A stretch of DNA of 64,000 bases from Vibrio hibernica (GCF_015223435.1 NZ_VHKO01000005.1:62001-126000); one strand, 5' to 3'. Shown: positions 35,139 through 43,270, numbered from the stretch's first letter. Notes: generated from the letters alone by a model not told the origin. Numbers and translations are program-made.

Positions 35139-35574
35139 AGCTGATGAAAAGCATGAGTTTTTTGGTGGTTTAGTTCATCTAAATTTGAAAGTTGATCGGT
35201 TCAATTTAACGCTATTTTTTGCTGTAACTTGGTTTGGTTCTTTGTCGCTGAGCGCCGTTTAAATTCAACTAAAAACTAATATGCCAATTGGCTTTTTCGT
35301 TCTCAATATTTCATCAATTTGGTGGTAACTTTTGTGGGCGGCGCAACGCTGTTAAAGTGAATTATCTAATCGCTAAAATTGGATTTTTGGTCAGTTTCGT
35401 GGGTCATCAGCACAGCGTTATTTCAGATGGTTTATCGTGTGCCTTGGGTTTTGTGCCACGGTTGGGAAACGCCTTTCATAACAAAAAAATTAAATGGACG
35501 CATGGAGCTTGGCTGTTTTGGTTTGAAGTTCTGTGTGTTTGGTAAATTTAACGGTAAGCGCCATTTATTGTGGC
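35132..35574. repeat. Cassette 20, family A (with a 10-bp deletion)
   Basis: 443 bp, A-type attC from 35479. A 10-bp loss after ATTTCATCAA breaks the short MPIGFFVLNISS frame seen in other A copies. Confidence 0.85.
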
Positions 35575-36001
35575 GTTAGAACGTGTTCGTATTTTCAAGG
35601 TTTTAGTTACTCAGAAATGATTGGCTTTTCTGCCAATTAGCTTAAGTTTCTCAGCCCATTCGTTCAGTGTTTTTCGCTTCGTGGCTTTAACTTTCAATGT
35701 GACTTTTTCAACAGTCGCGTTTGAGTTTGTTATCTGGTTTTTGGCTGGTTTCGTAGTTGTTAATCGTTGAAAGTATCGTAGCCAAGTTCGTCCATTTTTC
35801 GTTTTTATCTCAACTTGATCCCATAAATGTGATTAACCGTTTGAGTGAAATGGGTTTCTTTAATATTTTATTGGAGCGGTCAAGCCGCTTTAACATTTGT
35901 GGTGTTCTAACAAGAAAATAAATTGGACGGTTGGGGCTTGGCTGTTTTGGTTTTAGGTTTGGTGCGCTTTGTTGGTAAAGTAGTTCGCCAATTATTTAAG
36001 C
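35575..36001. repeat. Cassette 21, family B
   Basis: 427 bp, B-type attC from 35908 (TAACAAG instead of TAACAAA). It carries the hairpin GCGGTCAAGCCGC. Confidence 0.85.
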
Positions 36002-36033
36002 GTTATACGAGAAGCAATGACAGAGGAAGTCTG

Positions 36034-36555
36034 GTGAAGAAATCATTATTTTACATATCATTTTTATTTATGGTTGTTGGCTGTGCAGATAGTCATAACT
36101 TACAGGTATCAGAACTTACTTCGAATGTTAAGGTACTTTCCACAGATTCAATTTATATTGCCGTTTCTGAAAATGGGCAATATGGTTCCAAAAACTATAT
36201 CGGATCTGGTGATATGCTAACTCAATCAATAAAAGCATCACTAATGACAAAATTAGACAATGTTGTAGTAGCCAAAGAACATCAAACATATTCAGAAGCA
36301 CTAAATTATGCAAAACAAAATAAATTTGATTATTTAGTCTATCCGACAATTTTACATTGGGAGGATAGGGCAACGGAATGGTCAGGAATCCCAGATAAAC
36401 TTCAAGTGAAAATATCAGTCACCAGAATATCAGATAGTACAATTATTAAATCTGCCGTGATAAATGGGAAAAGTGGTATTTTTACTTTTGGGGGCGATCA
36501 TCCTCAGGATTTATTGCCTGAAGCGGTAAATGATTATTGGCAAGGTATTCTATAA
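36034..36555 (+). CDS. Cassette 22: DUF4823-like lipoprotein
   Basis: 173 residues from GTG 36034, with AGAGGAAG 5-8 bases upstream. The much longer frame that begins in the previous attC is not credible. The N-terminus KKSLFYISFLFMVVGC is a lipoprotein signal with lipobox VVGC. The mature part has STDSIYIAVSENGQYGSKNYIGSGDMLTQSIKASL, the pattern of DUF4823 (short surface lipoproteins of unknown role). It is exported and lipid-anchored. It is followed by a B-type attC (36564-36665). Confidence 0.75.
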   Translation: MKKSLFYISFLFMVVGCADSHNLQVSELTSNVKVLSTDSIYIAVSENGQYGSKNYIGSGDMLTQSIKASLMTKLDNVVVAKEHQTYSEALNYAKQNKFDYLVYPTILHWEDRATEWSGIPDKLQVKISVTRISDSTIIKSAVINGKSGIFTFGGDHPQDLLPEAVNDYWQGIL

Positions 36556-36563
36556 AAATCGTA

Positions 36564-36665
36564 TAACAAAAAAATAAATTGGACGGCTGGGGCTTGGCAT
36601 TTTGGTTTGTAGGTTTGGTGCGCTTTGTTAGCTAAGTGGGTGCGCCAATTATTTAAGCGTTAGGC
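36564..36665 (+). other. attC of cassette 22 (B-type)
   Basis: TAACAAA at 36564, crossover G at 36659 (GTTAGG). Same arms as the family-B attCs, although this cassette carries a real gene. Confidence 0.85.
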
Positions 36666-36716
36666 GTCCACAATGACCCGCTCTTGCGATTGATCTTTAC
36701 TCCAAGGAAAACGGAT

Positions 36717-37076
36717 ATGAGCCTAAAAACGGCAATCATCAAATATGCAGATAATAAATACCAAGCAAAGCCTGATTTTCCGTGGGCAAAGTTTCCAAAT
36801 TACACGGTGTTGCGGCATCAAGGGTCAGACAAGTGGTTTGCCCTCCTAATGAACGTTCCAAGAGATAAACTCGGTCTCAAGGGAGACGGCGAGGTTGACG
36901 TGGTCAACGTAAAATGCAGGCCAGAACTCGTAGGCTCTTTACGCATGAAAGAAGGCTTTCTGCCTGCGTATCACATGAACAAAGAGCATTGGCTGACGGT
37001 TCTGGATAACACGGTCCCAGAAAAAGAAATTTATGAGCTGATTGATGACAGTCATCAACTCACCACACATGATTGA
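36717..37076 (+). CDS. Cassette 23: MmcQ/YjbR family protein
   Basis: 119 residues from the ATG at 36717 (AAGGAAA about 9 bases before it). Blocks DFPWAKFPNYTVLRHQGSDKWFALLMNVPRDKLGL and VDVVNVKCRPELVGSL...GFLPAYHMNKEHWLTVLDNTVP are the standard YjbR/MmcQ pattern, a CyaY-like fold proposed to bind DNA; function is unproven. The cassette ends in a short attC at 37099-37154. Confidence 0.88.
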   Translation: MSLKTAIIKYADNKYQAKPDFPWAKFPNYTVLRHQGSDKWFALLMNVPRDKLGLKGDGEVDVVNVKCRPELVGSLRMKEGFLPAYHMNKEHWLTVLDNTVPEKEIYELIDDSHQLTTHD

Positions 37077-37098
37077 AGACGCTCTCCAATATGCCACC

Positions 37099-37154
37099 TA
37101 ACAAGGCGCTGCACTCGGACAATTTTAAAGCTCTCGGTGAGCGCGGCGTTAGCA
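37099..37154 (+). other. attC of cassette 23 (short type)
   Basis: TAACAAG at 37099 and GGCGTTAGC with crossover G at 37148. The compact ~50-bp palindromic form (GGCGCTGCACTCGGAC...GCGCGGCGTT) is like attCs of mobile or environmental integrons. Confidence 0.8.
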
Positions 37155-37278
37155 TTAGGGCGGCCTGCCAACTATCAATATATGTCTATTTAAATCATGA
37201 ATTAATGCGGTAAATTATTTAAAGTGTGTAACCTGTTTAGCGACAAAAAGTTAGCCTTTTGATGGTGTAGGAGAATAC

Positions 37279-38421
37279 ATGACTAATCACATTCCAGACT
37301 ATATATCTCCCGAGGGGCGAGATTTACGTGAATATACCGACGAATTACGACAAAACCATGCAGTGGTCAAGAATACTTTCGGTGAGTGGGTGCTACTTAA
37401 ACATGCGGATGTCGTAGCAGCCGCTAGCGATCATGAGCGTTTTTCCAGTGCTGTGTCTCGTTACCTTCAAATTCCGAATGGATTAGATGGTGATGAACAC
37501 ACACGTTATAGAAAAGTTATTGACCGGTATTTAAGTGAAGAAATGTTAAAACCGTACATTCCCGTTTTTCAAAAAGTGGCTACTCAACTAATGATAGAGT
37601 TACCTAAAGGCGAGATATTGGATGCGGTAAGCGACATTGGTGCTGTTTTTGCTGTACGTGCACAATGTGAATGGCTAGGTTGGCCAAAAGAATTAGAGCC
37701 TCGTTTGTTGAAATGGATGACTGACAATCATGCGGCTACTCGTTCTCGAAACCATAAAAAAATGGAAATTGTTGCAAAACAATTCGATGAAATAATTCGA
37801 TCTATTATTAGTCAGCGGCGGTCTGATCAAGCGGAAGAAAGTAGTGATGTGGTTACTCAGCTATGTAATGACGTTAGCCTTGGGCGACGGTTGTCGGAGC
37901 CAGAATTAATTTCTATTATGCGAAATTGGACTGGCGGTGATCTTGGATCTATCGCGTTATGTGTTGGTGTCATTGTATATGAAATAGCACAGAAACCAAT
38001 TCTTGTAGAACAGTTAAAAGCAGCCAAAGACAGCGAAGTGGAGGCATTTATCGATGAAGTTTTACGCATTGATGACCCATTCATTTCGAATCGGAGAATG
38101 ACTACCTGCCCTGTACGAATTAGTGGGCATGATATTCCAAGTGGAGCCAAAATAAAATTAAACTGGACTTCTGCTAATCGAGATGAATCGGTATTCAGAG
38201 ACAATAATTTTTGTCCTGAAAGAAATAGAGATACTAATCTAGTTTACGGGGTTGGCAAACACGCTTGCCCGGGTCGTCTGTTAGCAACTTGGGAGCTGCG
38301 GATCATGCTACAGACGTTATTGTCTTCGGTACAAACGATTAAACTGGCCCCGAATCAACAAGTAGAACGAGAAATTACACCTCTTGGAGGCTTTCATCGG
38401 GTACCGATTGTGTTTTCTTAA
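37279..38421 (+). CDS. Cytochrome P450 in the last integron cassette
   Basis: 380 residues of a soluble class-I-like bacterial P450. The K-helix ExxR is EVLR (EAFIDEVLRIDDPF), and the heme-thiolate loop is VYGVGKHACPGRLLATWEL (Cys ligand in HACPG). The I-helix region WTGGDLGSIALCVGVIVYEI has GGDLGS where most P450s have (A/G)GxxT, so the usual acid-alcohol Thr is missing; CYP152-like or unusual oxygen chemistry is possible. The length is slightly below the usual 400. No ferredoxin or reductase partner lies nearby. TAGGAGA precedes the ATG. An attC-like remnant follows the gene. Confidence 0.88.
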   Translation: MTNHIPDYISPEGRDLREYTDELRQNHAVVKNTFGEWVLLKHADVVAAASDHERFSSAVSRYLQIPNGLDGDEHTRYRKVIDRYLSEEMLKPYIPVFQKVATQLMIELPKGEILDAVSDIGAVFAVRAQCEWLGWPKELEPRLLKWMTDNHAATRSRNHKKMEIVAKQFDEIIRSIISQRRSDQAEESSDVVTQLCNDVSLGRRLSEPELISIMRNWTGGDLGSIALCVGVIVYEIAQKPILVEQLKAAKDSEVEAFIDEVLRIDDPFISNRRMTTCPVRISGHDIPSGAKIKLNWTSANRDESVFRDNNFCPERNRDTNLVYGVGKHACPGRLLATWELRIMLQTLLSSVQTIKLAPNQQVEREITPLGGFHRVPIVFS

Positions 38422-38472
38422 TAGATTTGAGGAGCCTCCATTTTTAGCAAAACTTAATATAGCTGATGATGC

Positions 38473-38540
38473 TAACAAGTTGCTACACTCGGAAAAATTA
38501 CTGCTGCACTCCGAATTTTCCGGTGAATAAGGCATTCGTT
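38473..38540 (+). other. Decayed attC marking the end of the array
   Basis: CTAACAAGTTGCTACACTCGG at the left and CCGAATTTTCCGGTGAATAAGGC on the right make the usual short attC shape, but the expected GTTRRRY core after GGC is ATTCGTT. The terminal cassette would therefore recombine poorly. Confidence 0.65.
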
Positions 38541-38810
38541 TTAACTTAGCGGAAACACTTCGAGTTTAAAAAAATGATGAGGTATAACCGGGCACAACAG
38601 GGTACGCTGGTATTGAAATTCATGTGGTGACAGAGCCGCGGGCTTAACAAAAGCTACGATACTATTGGGCTTTTGCATAGTAGCGAAATGAACATGAGGT
38701 TTGTGATCACTTCCTGATTCGTGCTTAAATTAAACTGCTTTCTATAGGCATTTATTTGCTAATTAAGGTGAGTTTTCTACCGTTTACCCCCCGAAGAGAG
38801 GAGAATTTTG
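38541..38810. other. Intergenic region at the distal end of the integron
   Basis: 270 bp with no gene, repeat or attC core that I can see. It ends in the ribosome site of the MscS gene. Confidence 0.5.
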
Positions 38811-39914
38811 ATGGAGTGGTTCGAGCCAATTAAAGATTTTTTGGCCAGTGATATATGGTGGGTTTTCCCATTATTTTTATTAGTGGGTCTGATGGCGATC
38901 AACCTTATTTTAGGTGTAACGCTAACATTTCTCTGGAAAAGGGATAAGCCGGAAGTAAAGGTGTGGCGTAGTGCTATAGTTAATGCTTCTAACGCGCCTT
39001 TACGAGCGTCAGTTTGGTTATTGGGCGTTATTATTGCCACGCGACATTATTTTCCGCCGGGTAGTGGCTATCCAATAATTGACGATATAAATTCGCCAGT
39101 TCAGAAAGTTTTATTCATTTTTTTGATGGGTTGGTTTCTGTTTCGCTTGATTAATCGCGTTGAAGAAAATTACTTCAAGCGTGCCAGTGTTCAGGATATT
39201 TATGTAGACCGGACTGCAGCCACAGCGGTGAAAAAGATTGCCGTAATCGTTGCGTTTCTGATGGTGGCTCTTGGTGTTTTTCAGGCGTTAGGCCTTTCTG
39301 TTTCTGGGTTGCTAGCTTTTGGTGGTGCCGCTGGTATTGCGGTGGGTTTTGCCGCCCAGAACTTAGTGTCTAACTTTTTCGGTGGTCTGACTGTGTATGC
39401 CAGTCGAATTTTCAAGCTGGGCGATGACATTATTCTCAAAAGTACAGGCCTGTCCGGTACGGTTGCTTATATTGGTTGGCGCTCGACTACCATCGACGGG
39501 TGGGATGGTAAGCGTATTTACGTGCCCAACTCTACTTTTAACACTGAAAACTTGATCAACCATTCTCGTCTTACACACCGCACGCTCTCACAGGATGTTC
39601 TATTGAGCTATGCCGATTACGAAAAAATCAATGAAGTTGTCGAAGAGGGCAATAAGCTGTTGGCCGCGCGTGAAGACCTGAAATATTTTGTTTTTCGTTT
39701 TAGCGAATTCGGAGATAAAGCCCTTAAGCTCAGTATTTATGCTTGGGTGCAGTCGACAGGACGTCATAGTTTCGTGCCTTATGCGGATTTTGCTAAAGCG
39801 CAAGAAGAAATTCTAATGGGTATTGCCGATATTGCCCGCGGTAAAGGTTGTAAGGTGTTGCCAGTCAATCATGTGTGGTTAAACGAAGCGCCTATGCGGG
39901 AACCTGATAGCTGA
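38811..39914 (+). CDS. Mechanosensitive channel, MscS family
   Basis: 367 residues starting at ATG 38811 (GGAG 7 bases before). Three to four N-terminal membrane spans (about 18-40, 65-85, 102-120 and 155-175) precede the MscS pore helix and beta domain: ALGLSVSGLLAFGGAAGIAVGFAAQNLVSNFFGGLTVYASRIFKLGDDIIL, which contains the Gly/Ala-rich TM3 and the GxxVxF/Y..RxFxxGD. The cytoplasmic domain follows with VPNSTFNTENLINHSR. It releases solutes on hypo-osmotic shock. Single gene just outside the integron. Confidence 0.92.
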   Translation: MEWFEPIKDFLASDIWWVFPLFLLVGLMAINLILGVTLTFLWKRDKPEVKVWRSAIVNASNAPLRASVWLLGVIIATRHYFPPGSGYPIIDDINSPVQKVLFIFLMGWFLFRLINRVEENYFKRASVQDIYVDRTAATAVKKIAVIVAFLMVALGVFQALGLSVSGLLAFGGAAGIAVGFAAQNLVSNFFGGLTVYASRIFKLGDDIILKSTGLSGTVAYIGWRSTTIDGWDGKRIYVPNSTFNTENLINHSRLTHRTLSQDVLLSYADYEKINEVVEEGNKLLAAREDLKYFVFRFSEFGDKALKLSIYAWVQSTGRHSFVPYADFAKAQEEILMGIADIARGKGCKVLPVNHVWLNEAPMREPDS

Positions 39915-40117
39915 TAGGCGTTTTTTACTTACGTTCGTTTACTACAACATGAGCCACGCTGTAGCATAATGTTCTGAATCACGGAGCGTCTGCTATAAAG
40001 GCGCGGGTGTTTAGGACGAGGTATTATACTGATTCTGTGAGCTCCGGTTTTCGATTACATAGATAAAATCATGAGCTTGCTAATATATAATTTATTTTTC
40101 TTGAAAGGAGACGCACA

Positions 40118-40528
40118 ATGATCAATTTAGCTACATCGCTTGATGGAAAGCGGGTCGTGGTTATCGGCGGGGCTTCTGGTATTGGCTTTGCAGTTGCTGG
40201 GTTAGTGCATGAGTTGGGCGCACAGGTTGTGATTGCTTCACGCAATTCTGCTCGCGTCGATGCAGCGATAGAACATCTACCGGGGATAACGGGTAAGACG
40301 GTCGATCTGCGGGACGAGGCCAGTATTTCTGATCTTTTTGAGAAGGTTGGAGAGTTTGATCATCTCGTTATTACGGCAAATGATTGGGGTAGCTCTGCTC
40401 CAGTGGCCACTACGGATATTGATCTCGCTGCGGCACATGATAGTTTCGAAGTCCGTTTTTGGGGGGCACTCGCTGCCGTCAAACACGGTAGTCGTTTCAT
40501 CGCTTCACCTGACCGCTATTCCGCATAG
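40118..40528 (+). pseudogene. SDR oxidoreductase, C-terminally truncated
   Basis: A 136-residue frame with a good GAAAGGAG ribosome site. The Rossmann start VVVIGGASGIGFAVAGLVHELGAQVVIASRNSARVDAA carries GxxxGxG, and VTANDWG replaces the usual NNAG. The frame stops after FWGALAAVKHGSRFIASPDRYSA, before the catalytic Ser and YxxxK that SDRs (about 235-250 residues) need. The tail is unlike the family, so a deletion or frameshift has removed the second half. The product would bind NAD(P) at best. Confidence 0.75.
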
Positions 40529-40642
40529 AGGCAGGTGAGCTTAGCGTTAGCTCGATCGCAGGATACTCGTATTAAAAAGGTTTTATTTTAGTAATGTGAT
40601 AAAGACTCTTAGATTATAAATTGAATCCAACAGGTACTTTGT

Positions 40643-41005
40643 ATGAGAGTCACTTTCTTTGGTTTGCTTTTATGTGTGTCTAGCTTTTCCAGCTCAGCAC
40701 AAGTAGAGGAATGGAACGTAATAGAAAGCCATGGTAAATGCGTTGAACTTTCTGCTATGTCAGAAAAAGCGACAGAATTTATCAATGCTAAATCGCCTAA
40801 TGATTTGGTTAACAACTATATTGCTAGTGGTTACGCTGCACAAATGGTTGATCTCCGTCTAATTATCTTGGCTGATTATCCTAATATGACGAAAGAAGAA
40901 ATTGGCACACTTCCACCAAGCGGAAAGTCATACCTGATTGAAGTCGATGGTCAATATATATGGATGTTGATAGATAAACCTTACTGCAAATTAATACTCC
41001 GTTGA
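40643..41005 (+). CDS. Small secreted protein of unknown function
   Basis: 120 residues with a signal peptide MRVTFFGLLLCVSSFSSSAQ (cleavage near SSA-Q). The mature protein has two Cys (GKCVELS and DKPYCKLIL) that could form a disulfide, and a central DLVNNYIASGYAAQMVDLRLIILADYPNMTKEEIG. I recognise no family. Periplasmic and probably monocistronic; the ribosome site is weak (CAGGTACTTTGT). Confidence 0.6.
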   Translation: MRVTFFGLLLCVSSFSSSAQVEEWNVIESHGKCVELSAMSEKATEFINAKSPNDLVNNYIASGYAAQMVDLRLIILADYPNMTKEEIGTLPPSGKSYLIEVDGQYIWMLIDKPYCKLILR

Positions 41006-41262
41006 ATGCTTATTTTGGTTAAGTTTTTTAACGTGTAATATCTGCATAACAGGTTGATTAGACGGAGTGAAAACAGTTACTCATCGCTCCGCTATTATAA
41101 CTAACCATTTTAACCAACCATAATCTTCTTCTTAGCAAAGCCTTAGACAAATTGAAATTATACTTGTCTCGCAAATATTAATCCCTCGAATAAATATCAA
41201 TACAATATAAATAAAACTAATGGCATATTTGGATATTTAAACATTACAAGGGAAGTATATTT

Positions 41263-41748
41263 ATGAACGACAACACTCCAGCTAGAATGAGCGATATTTA
41301 TGAATACTCTGGTTTTTGGCCTAGATTTGGAGCCAGTATAATTGACGGTATACTCATATCGATTATTACTTATCCAATTTTGATATCTGTATATGGCTGG
41401 TCTTATTTAGAATCTGAAACAATTATCCACGGTGGTACAGATTTCATACTCAGTTGGGTGTTTCCATTTGTCGTTACCATGATTTTCTGGACCTATAAAC
41501 AAGCAACACCAGGTAAAATGGCTATATCAGCTCGAATTGTAGATGCTGATACTGGCAATAAGCCTACACAACGCCAATACATAATTCGATATCTGGGATA
41601 TATAATTGCATTCCTACCTTTGTGTCTTGGCTTCTTCTGGATCATTTGGGACAAACGTAAACAAGGTTGGCATGATAAATTGGCGAATACAGTTGTAATT
41701 AATGCTAAACATAATGTTGATGAAGTTAATTTTTTTGGTAAGAATTAG
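41263..41748 (+). CDS. RDD family membrane protein
   Basis: 161 residues. SGFWPRFGASIIDGILISIITYPILISVYG is the RDD opening (Arg...Asp-Gly), followed by FILSWVFPFVVTMIFWTYKQATPGKMAISARIVDADTGNKPTQRQYIIRYLGYIIAFLPLCLGFFWIIWDKRKQGWHDKLANTVVI. That places four spans and the GWHDKLA signature as expected. RDD proteins are small inner-membrane proteins; some have ion exchange activity. AAGGGAAG precedes the ATG. The neighbours give no clue to its role. Confidence 0.88.
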   Translation: MNDNTPARMSDIYEYSGFWPRFGASIIDGILISIITYPILISVYGWSYLESETIIHGGTDFILSWVFPFVVTMIFWTYKQATPGKMAISARIVDADTGNKPTQRQYIIRYLGYIIAFLPLCLGFFWIIWDKRKQGWHDKLANTVVINAKHNVDEVNFFGKN

Positions 41749-41867
41749 ACTGAAAATTACTTAAATGAAAGCTAACAGGCTCGGCGTTCTCAGCTTGAAG
41801 CCTGGTAAAGTAAATTTATAGTGCGATTTAGTAAAGTACTATAAGTTTTATTTAACATGGAGTTCGA

Positions 41868-42173
41868 TTGAACAGATTATTAATTATCACCTTGATTGGT
41901 TTGGCAATTTGGCAGGTTTATTTAAAAAATAATTCTGTTATTGAAGAGAAAACTTCTCAAGTTGTTTCTGAATTGACTAATAATGCGGAAATGCAAAATT
42001 TTGAAAAAGAAATACCTAATTTTAAAGTGACCTATAGATGTGATGGCAGACAATATTGTTCTCAAATGGGGTCATACGAAGAAGCTAAATATTTTCTGAA
42101 TAATTGTCCTAATACAAAAATGGATGGTGATCGAGACGGAATACCATGCGAAAAGCAATTTAATAAATGGTAA
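41868..42173 (+). CDS. Excalibur calcium-binding domain protein
   Basis: 101 residues from a TTG at 41868 with GGAG 5 bases upstream. A single N-terminal span (LLIITLIGLAIWQVYL) anchors or exports it. The C-terminus YRCDGRQYCSQMGSYEEAKYFLNNCPNTKMDGDRDGIPCEKQF is an Excalibur domain: paired Cys and the DGDRDGIPCE calcium loop, usual in surface nucleases and thermonuclease-like proteins. There is no catalytic domain here, so it is a stand-alone module of unknown role. Confidence 0.8.
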   Translation: MNRLLIITLIGLAIWQVYLKNNSVIEEKTSQVVSELTNNAEMQNFEKEIPNFKVTYRCDGRQYCSQMGSYEEAKYFLNNCPNTKMDGDRDGIPCEKQFNKW

Positions 42174-42333
42174 CTTTAAATATATAGTAAGAAAATCACT
42201 TCAGATTTTAGCAGATGATAATAACTTACCGAGTCATAAGGTTTGTGAATGTTTAGGTATGAAATTAGAAGGTATAGTGTTTAATCGTAAAAATCTGAAT
42301 GGTCGTATTGTTAATCATGTTATTTATGGTTAA
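42174..42333 (+). pseudogene. Possible gene remnant after the Excalibur gene
   Basis: An open frame ending at 42333 reads ...FKYIVRKSLQILADDNNLPSHKVCECLGMKLEGIVFNRKNLNGRIVNHVIYG. It is protein-like but without its own start or ribosome site; its only ATG lies inside the Excalibur gene in another frame. Possibly the C-terminal fragment of a small regulator. Low confidence. Confidence 0.3.
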
Positions 42334-42362
42334 TTTAAGGGTGGTTAGAACCAATACAATAA

Positions 42363-42533
42363 GGTGTTAAACGGGCACTTAAATATGATAACAATAAATC
42401 ATTATTTGGTCGGCTAGCTTTATTAGTTCATGAGTTTATAAATGGTGGTCATTACTACAATATGAATCGTTATATAAAATGTAATCGCTGTGGTTCTAAG
42501 GTTCTTTCTAATAAAGGGGATGAATTGGAATAA
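42363..42533 (+). pseudogene. Possible gene remnant with a zinc-ribbon-like end
   Basis: A start-less frame GVKRALKYDNNKSLFGRLALLVHEFINGGHYYNMNRYIKCNRCGSKVLSNKGDELE ends at TAA 42531-42533. An internal ATG (42462) would give a 23-residue peptide with CNRC. It is best read as a truncated gene left by deletion. Confidence 0.3.
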
Positions 42534-43270
42534 TATGGATAATAATTATTGGTGCTATTTAATTTTTTCAAGCTGTTATAGTTGGAAAAATTAAATGGCT
42601 ACAGGTCACTAGGTTTTAGTCATAACCTCACCGATTTGAATCATCCCATTTCCATCGGGTGTAAGAAAAACGCTTTTATCACGATTTAAAAGGTAACAAT
42701 CCTCAACATACTGGTATTGGCACCACGGTGTCTTCACTTCTTAAATATGTGTAAGTCATTCCAAACCCCGCGATTAAGACCAAAATATTAAACGCTGTCA
42801 CTATAATTTGAACAGTGGTATTGCCCAAATATCGCTAAAAATTTCTAGCATAAAATCAAACCGGTTACAGTTTTATAACGCTTAGTTGTCTCCACATAAA
42901 GTCGACGTCGAGTTAAATAGGCGTGGAATGCTCCCAATATCCAATATCCAATATCCAATATCCAATATCCAATATCCAATATCCAATACCGAATACTCAA
43001 TGAGCTATGAGCCAAAATCAGTGCGGCTTGATGGTGCAAAAAGAAAGTTCTTAGTCAGTTAAAAGGTATTTTTTGCACGTTTTTCCATCGAAAAAGAGTG
43101 ATTCTCCATTTTTGTGAGCTTTTATTGTTCACTGTTGATCTTGATCATATAAAGAAACATCGTTTCAAAAATAATATGAACTTTGATCACAGAATGGATT
43201 GTTCGTATATGAATGCTATTGTTTGTATATAAATAACGGTTACTCTGAGTACATTACTGAGGAGAATGAC
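42534..43270. other. Gene-free stretch upstream of kduI
   Basis: About 740 bp with no gene. It holds the CCAATAT heptamer tract and, near the right end, AT-rich sequence with TGTGAGCTTTTATTGTTCAC (near 43115) and repeated TTGATCA/TGATCA words that could belong to kduI control. Nothing else is recognisable. Confidence 0.5.
42934..42989. repeat. Tandem heptamer CCAATAT, eight copies
   Basis: Seven perfect CCAATAT units followed by one CCAATAC. It is the third simple-repeat tract of the window. Confidence 0.9.

Larger units (their letters stand above)
24038..38540 (+). mobile_element. Sedentary chromosomal integron cassette array, 24 cassettes
   Basis: Cassettes begin at G^TTRRRY and end with an attC opening in TAACAA. 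Junction G positions: 24038, 26169, 26704, 27158, 27611, 28039, 28492, 28945, 29373, 29801, 30229, 30657, 31086, 32096, 32524, 32953, 33381, 33795, 34222, 35132, 35575, 36002, 36659 and 37148. The last cassette ends in a decayed attC near 38473-38540. Most attCs are about 100 bp and of two related kinds: A-type arms TAACAAA...AAATGG / CCATTT...GGCGTTA, and B-type arms TAACAAA...AATTGG / CCAATTATTTAAGCGTTA. Others are short (about 50-105 bp), and one is VCR-like. Fifteen of 24 cassettes are repeats of two families without a clear gene. All recognised genes point away from intIA. Confidence 0.92.

Noticed and set aside
35923-36033. Long N-terminal extension of the DUF4823 lipoprotein
   Set aside because: It starts inside the previous attC and would destroy the lipoprotein signal. 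The GTG at 36034 has the ribosome site.
40545-40560. Possible attC core AGCGTTAGCT after the truncated SDR
   Set aside because: No partner TAACAA arm or palindrome within 150 bp; a chance match to the 7-bp core.
42934-42989. CRISPR or iteron suspicion for CCAATAT units
   Set aside because: Uninterrupted heptamers without spacers and no replication gene nearby; a simple slippage tract.
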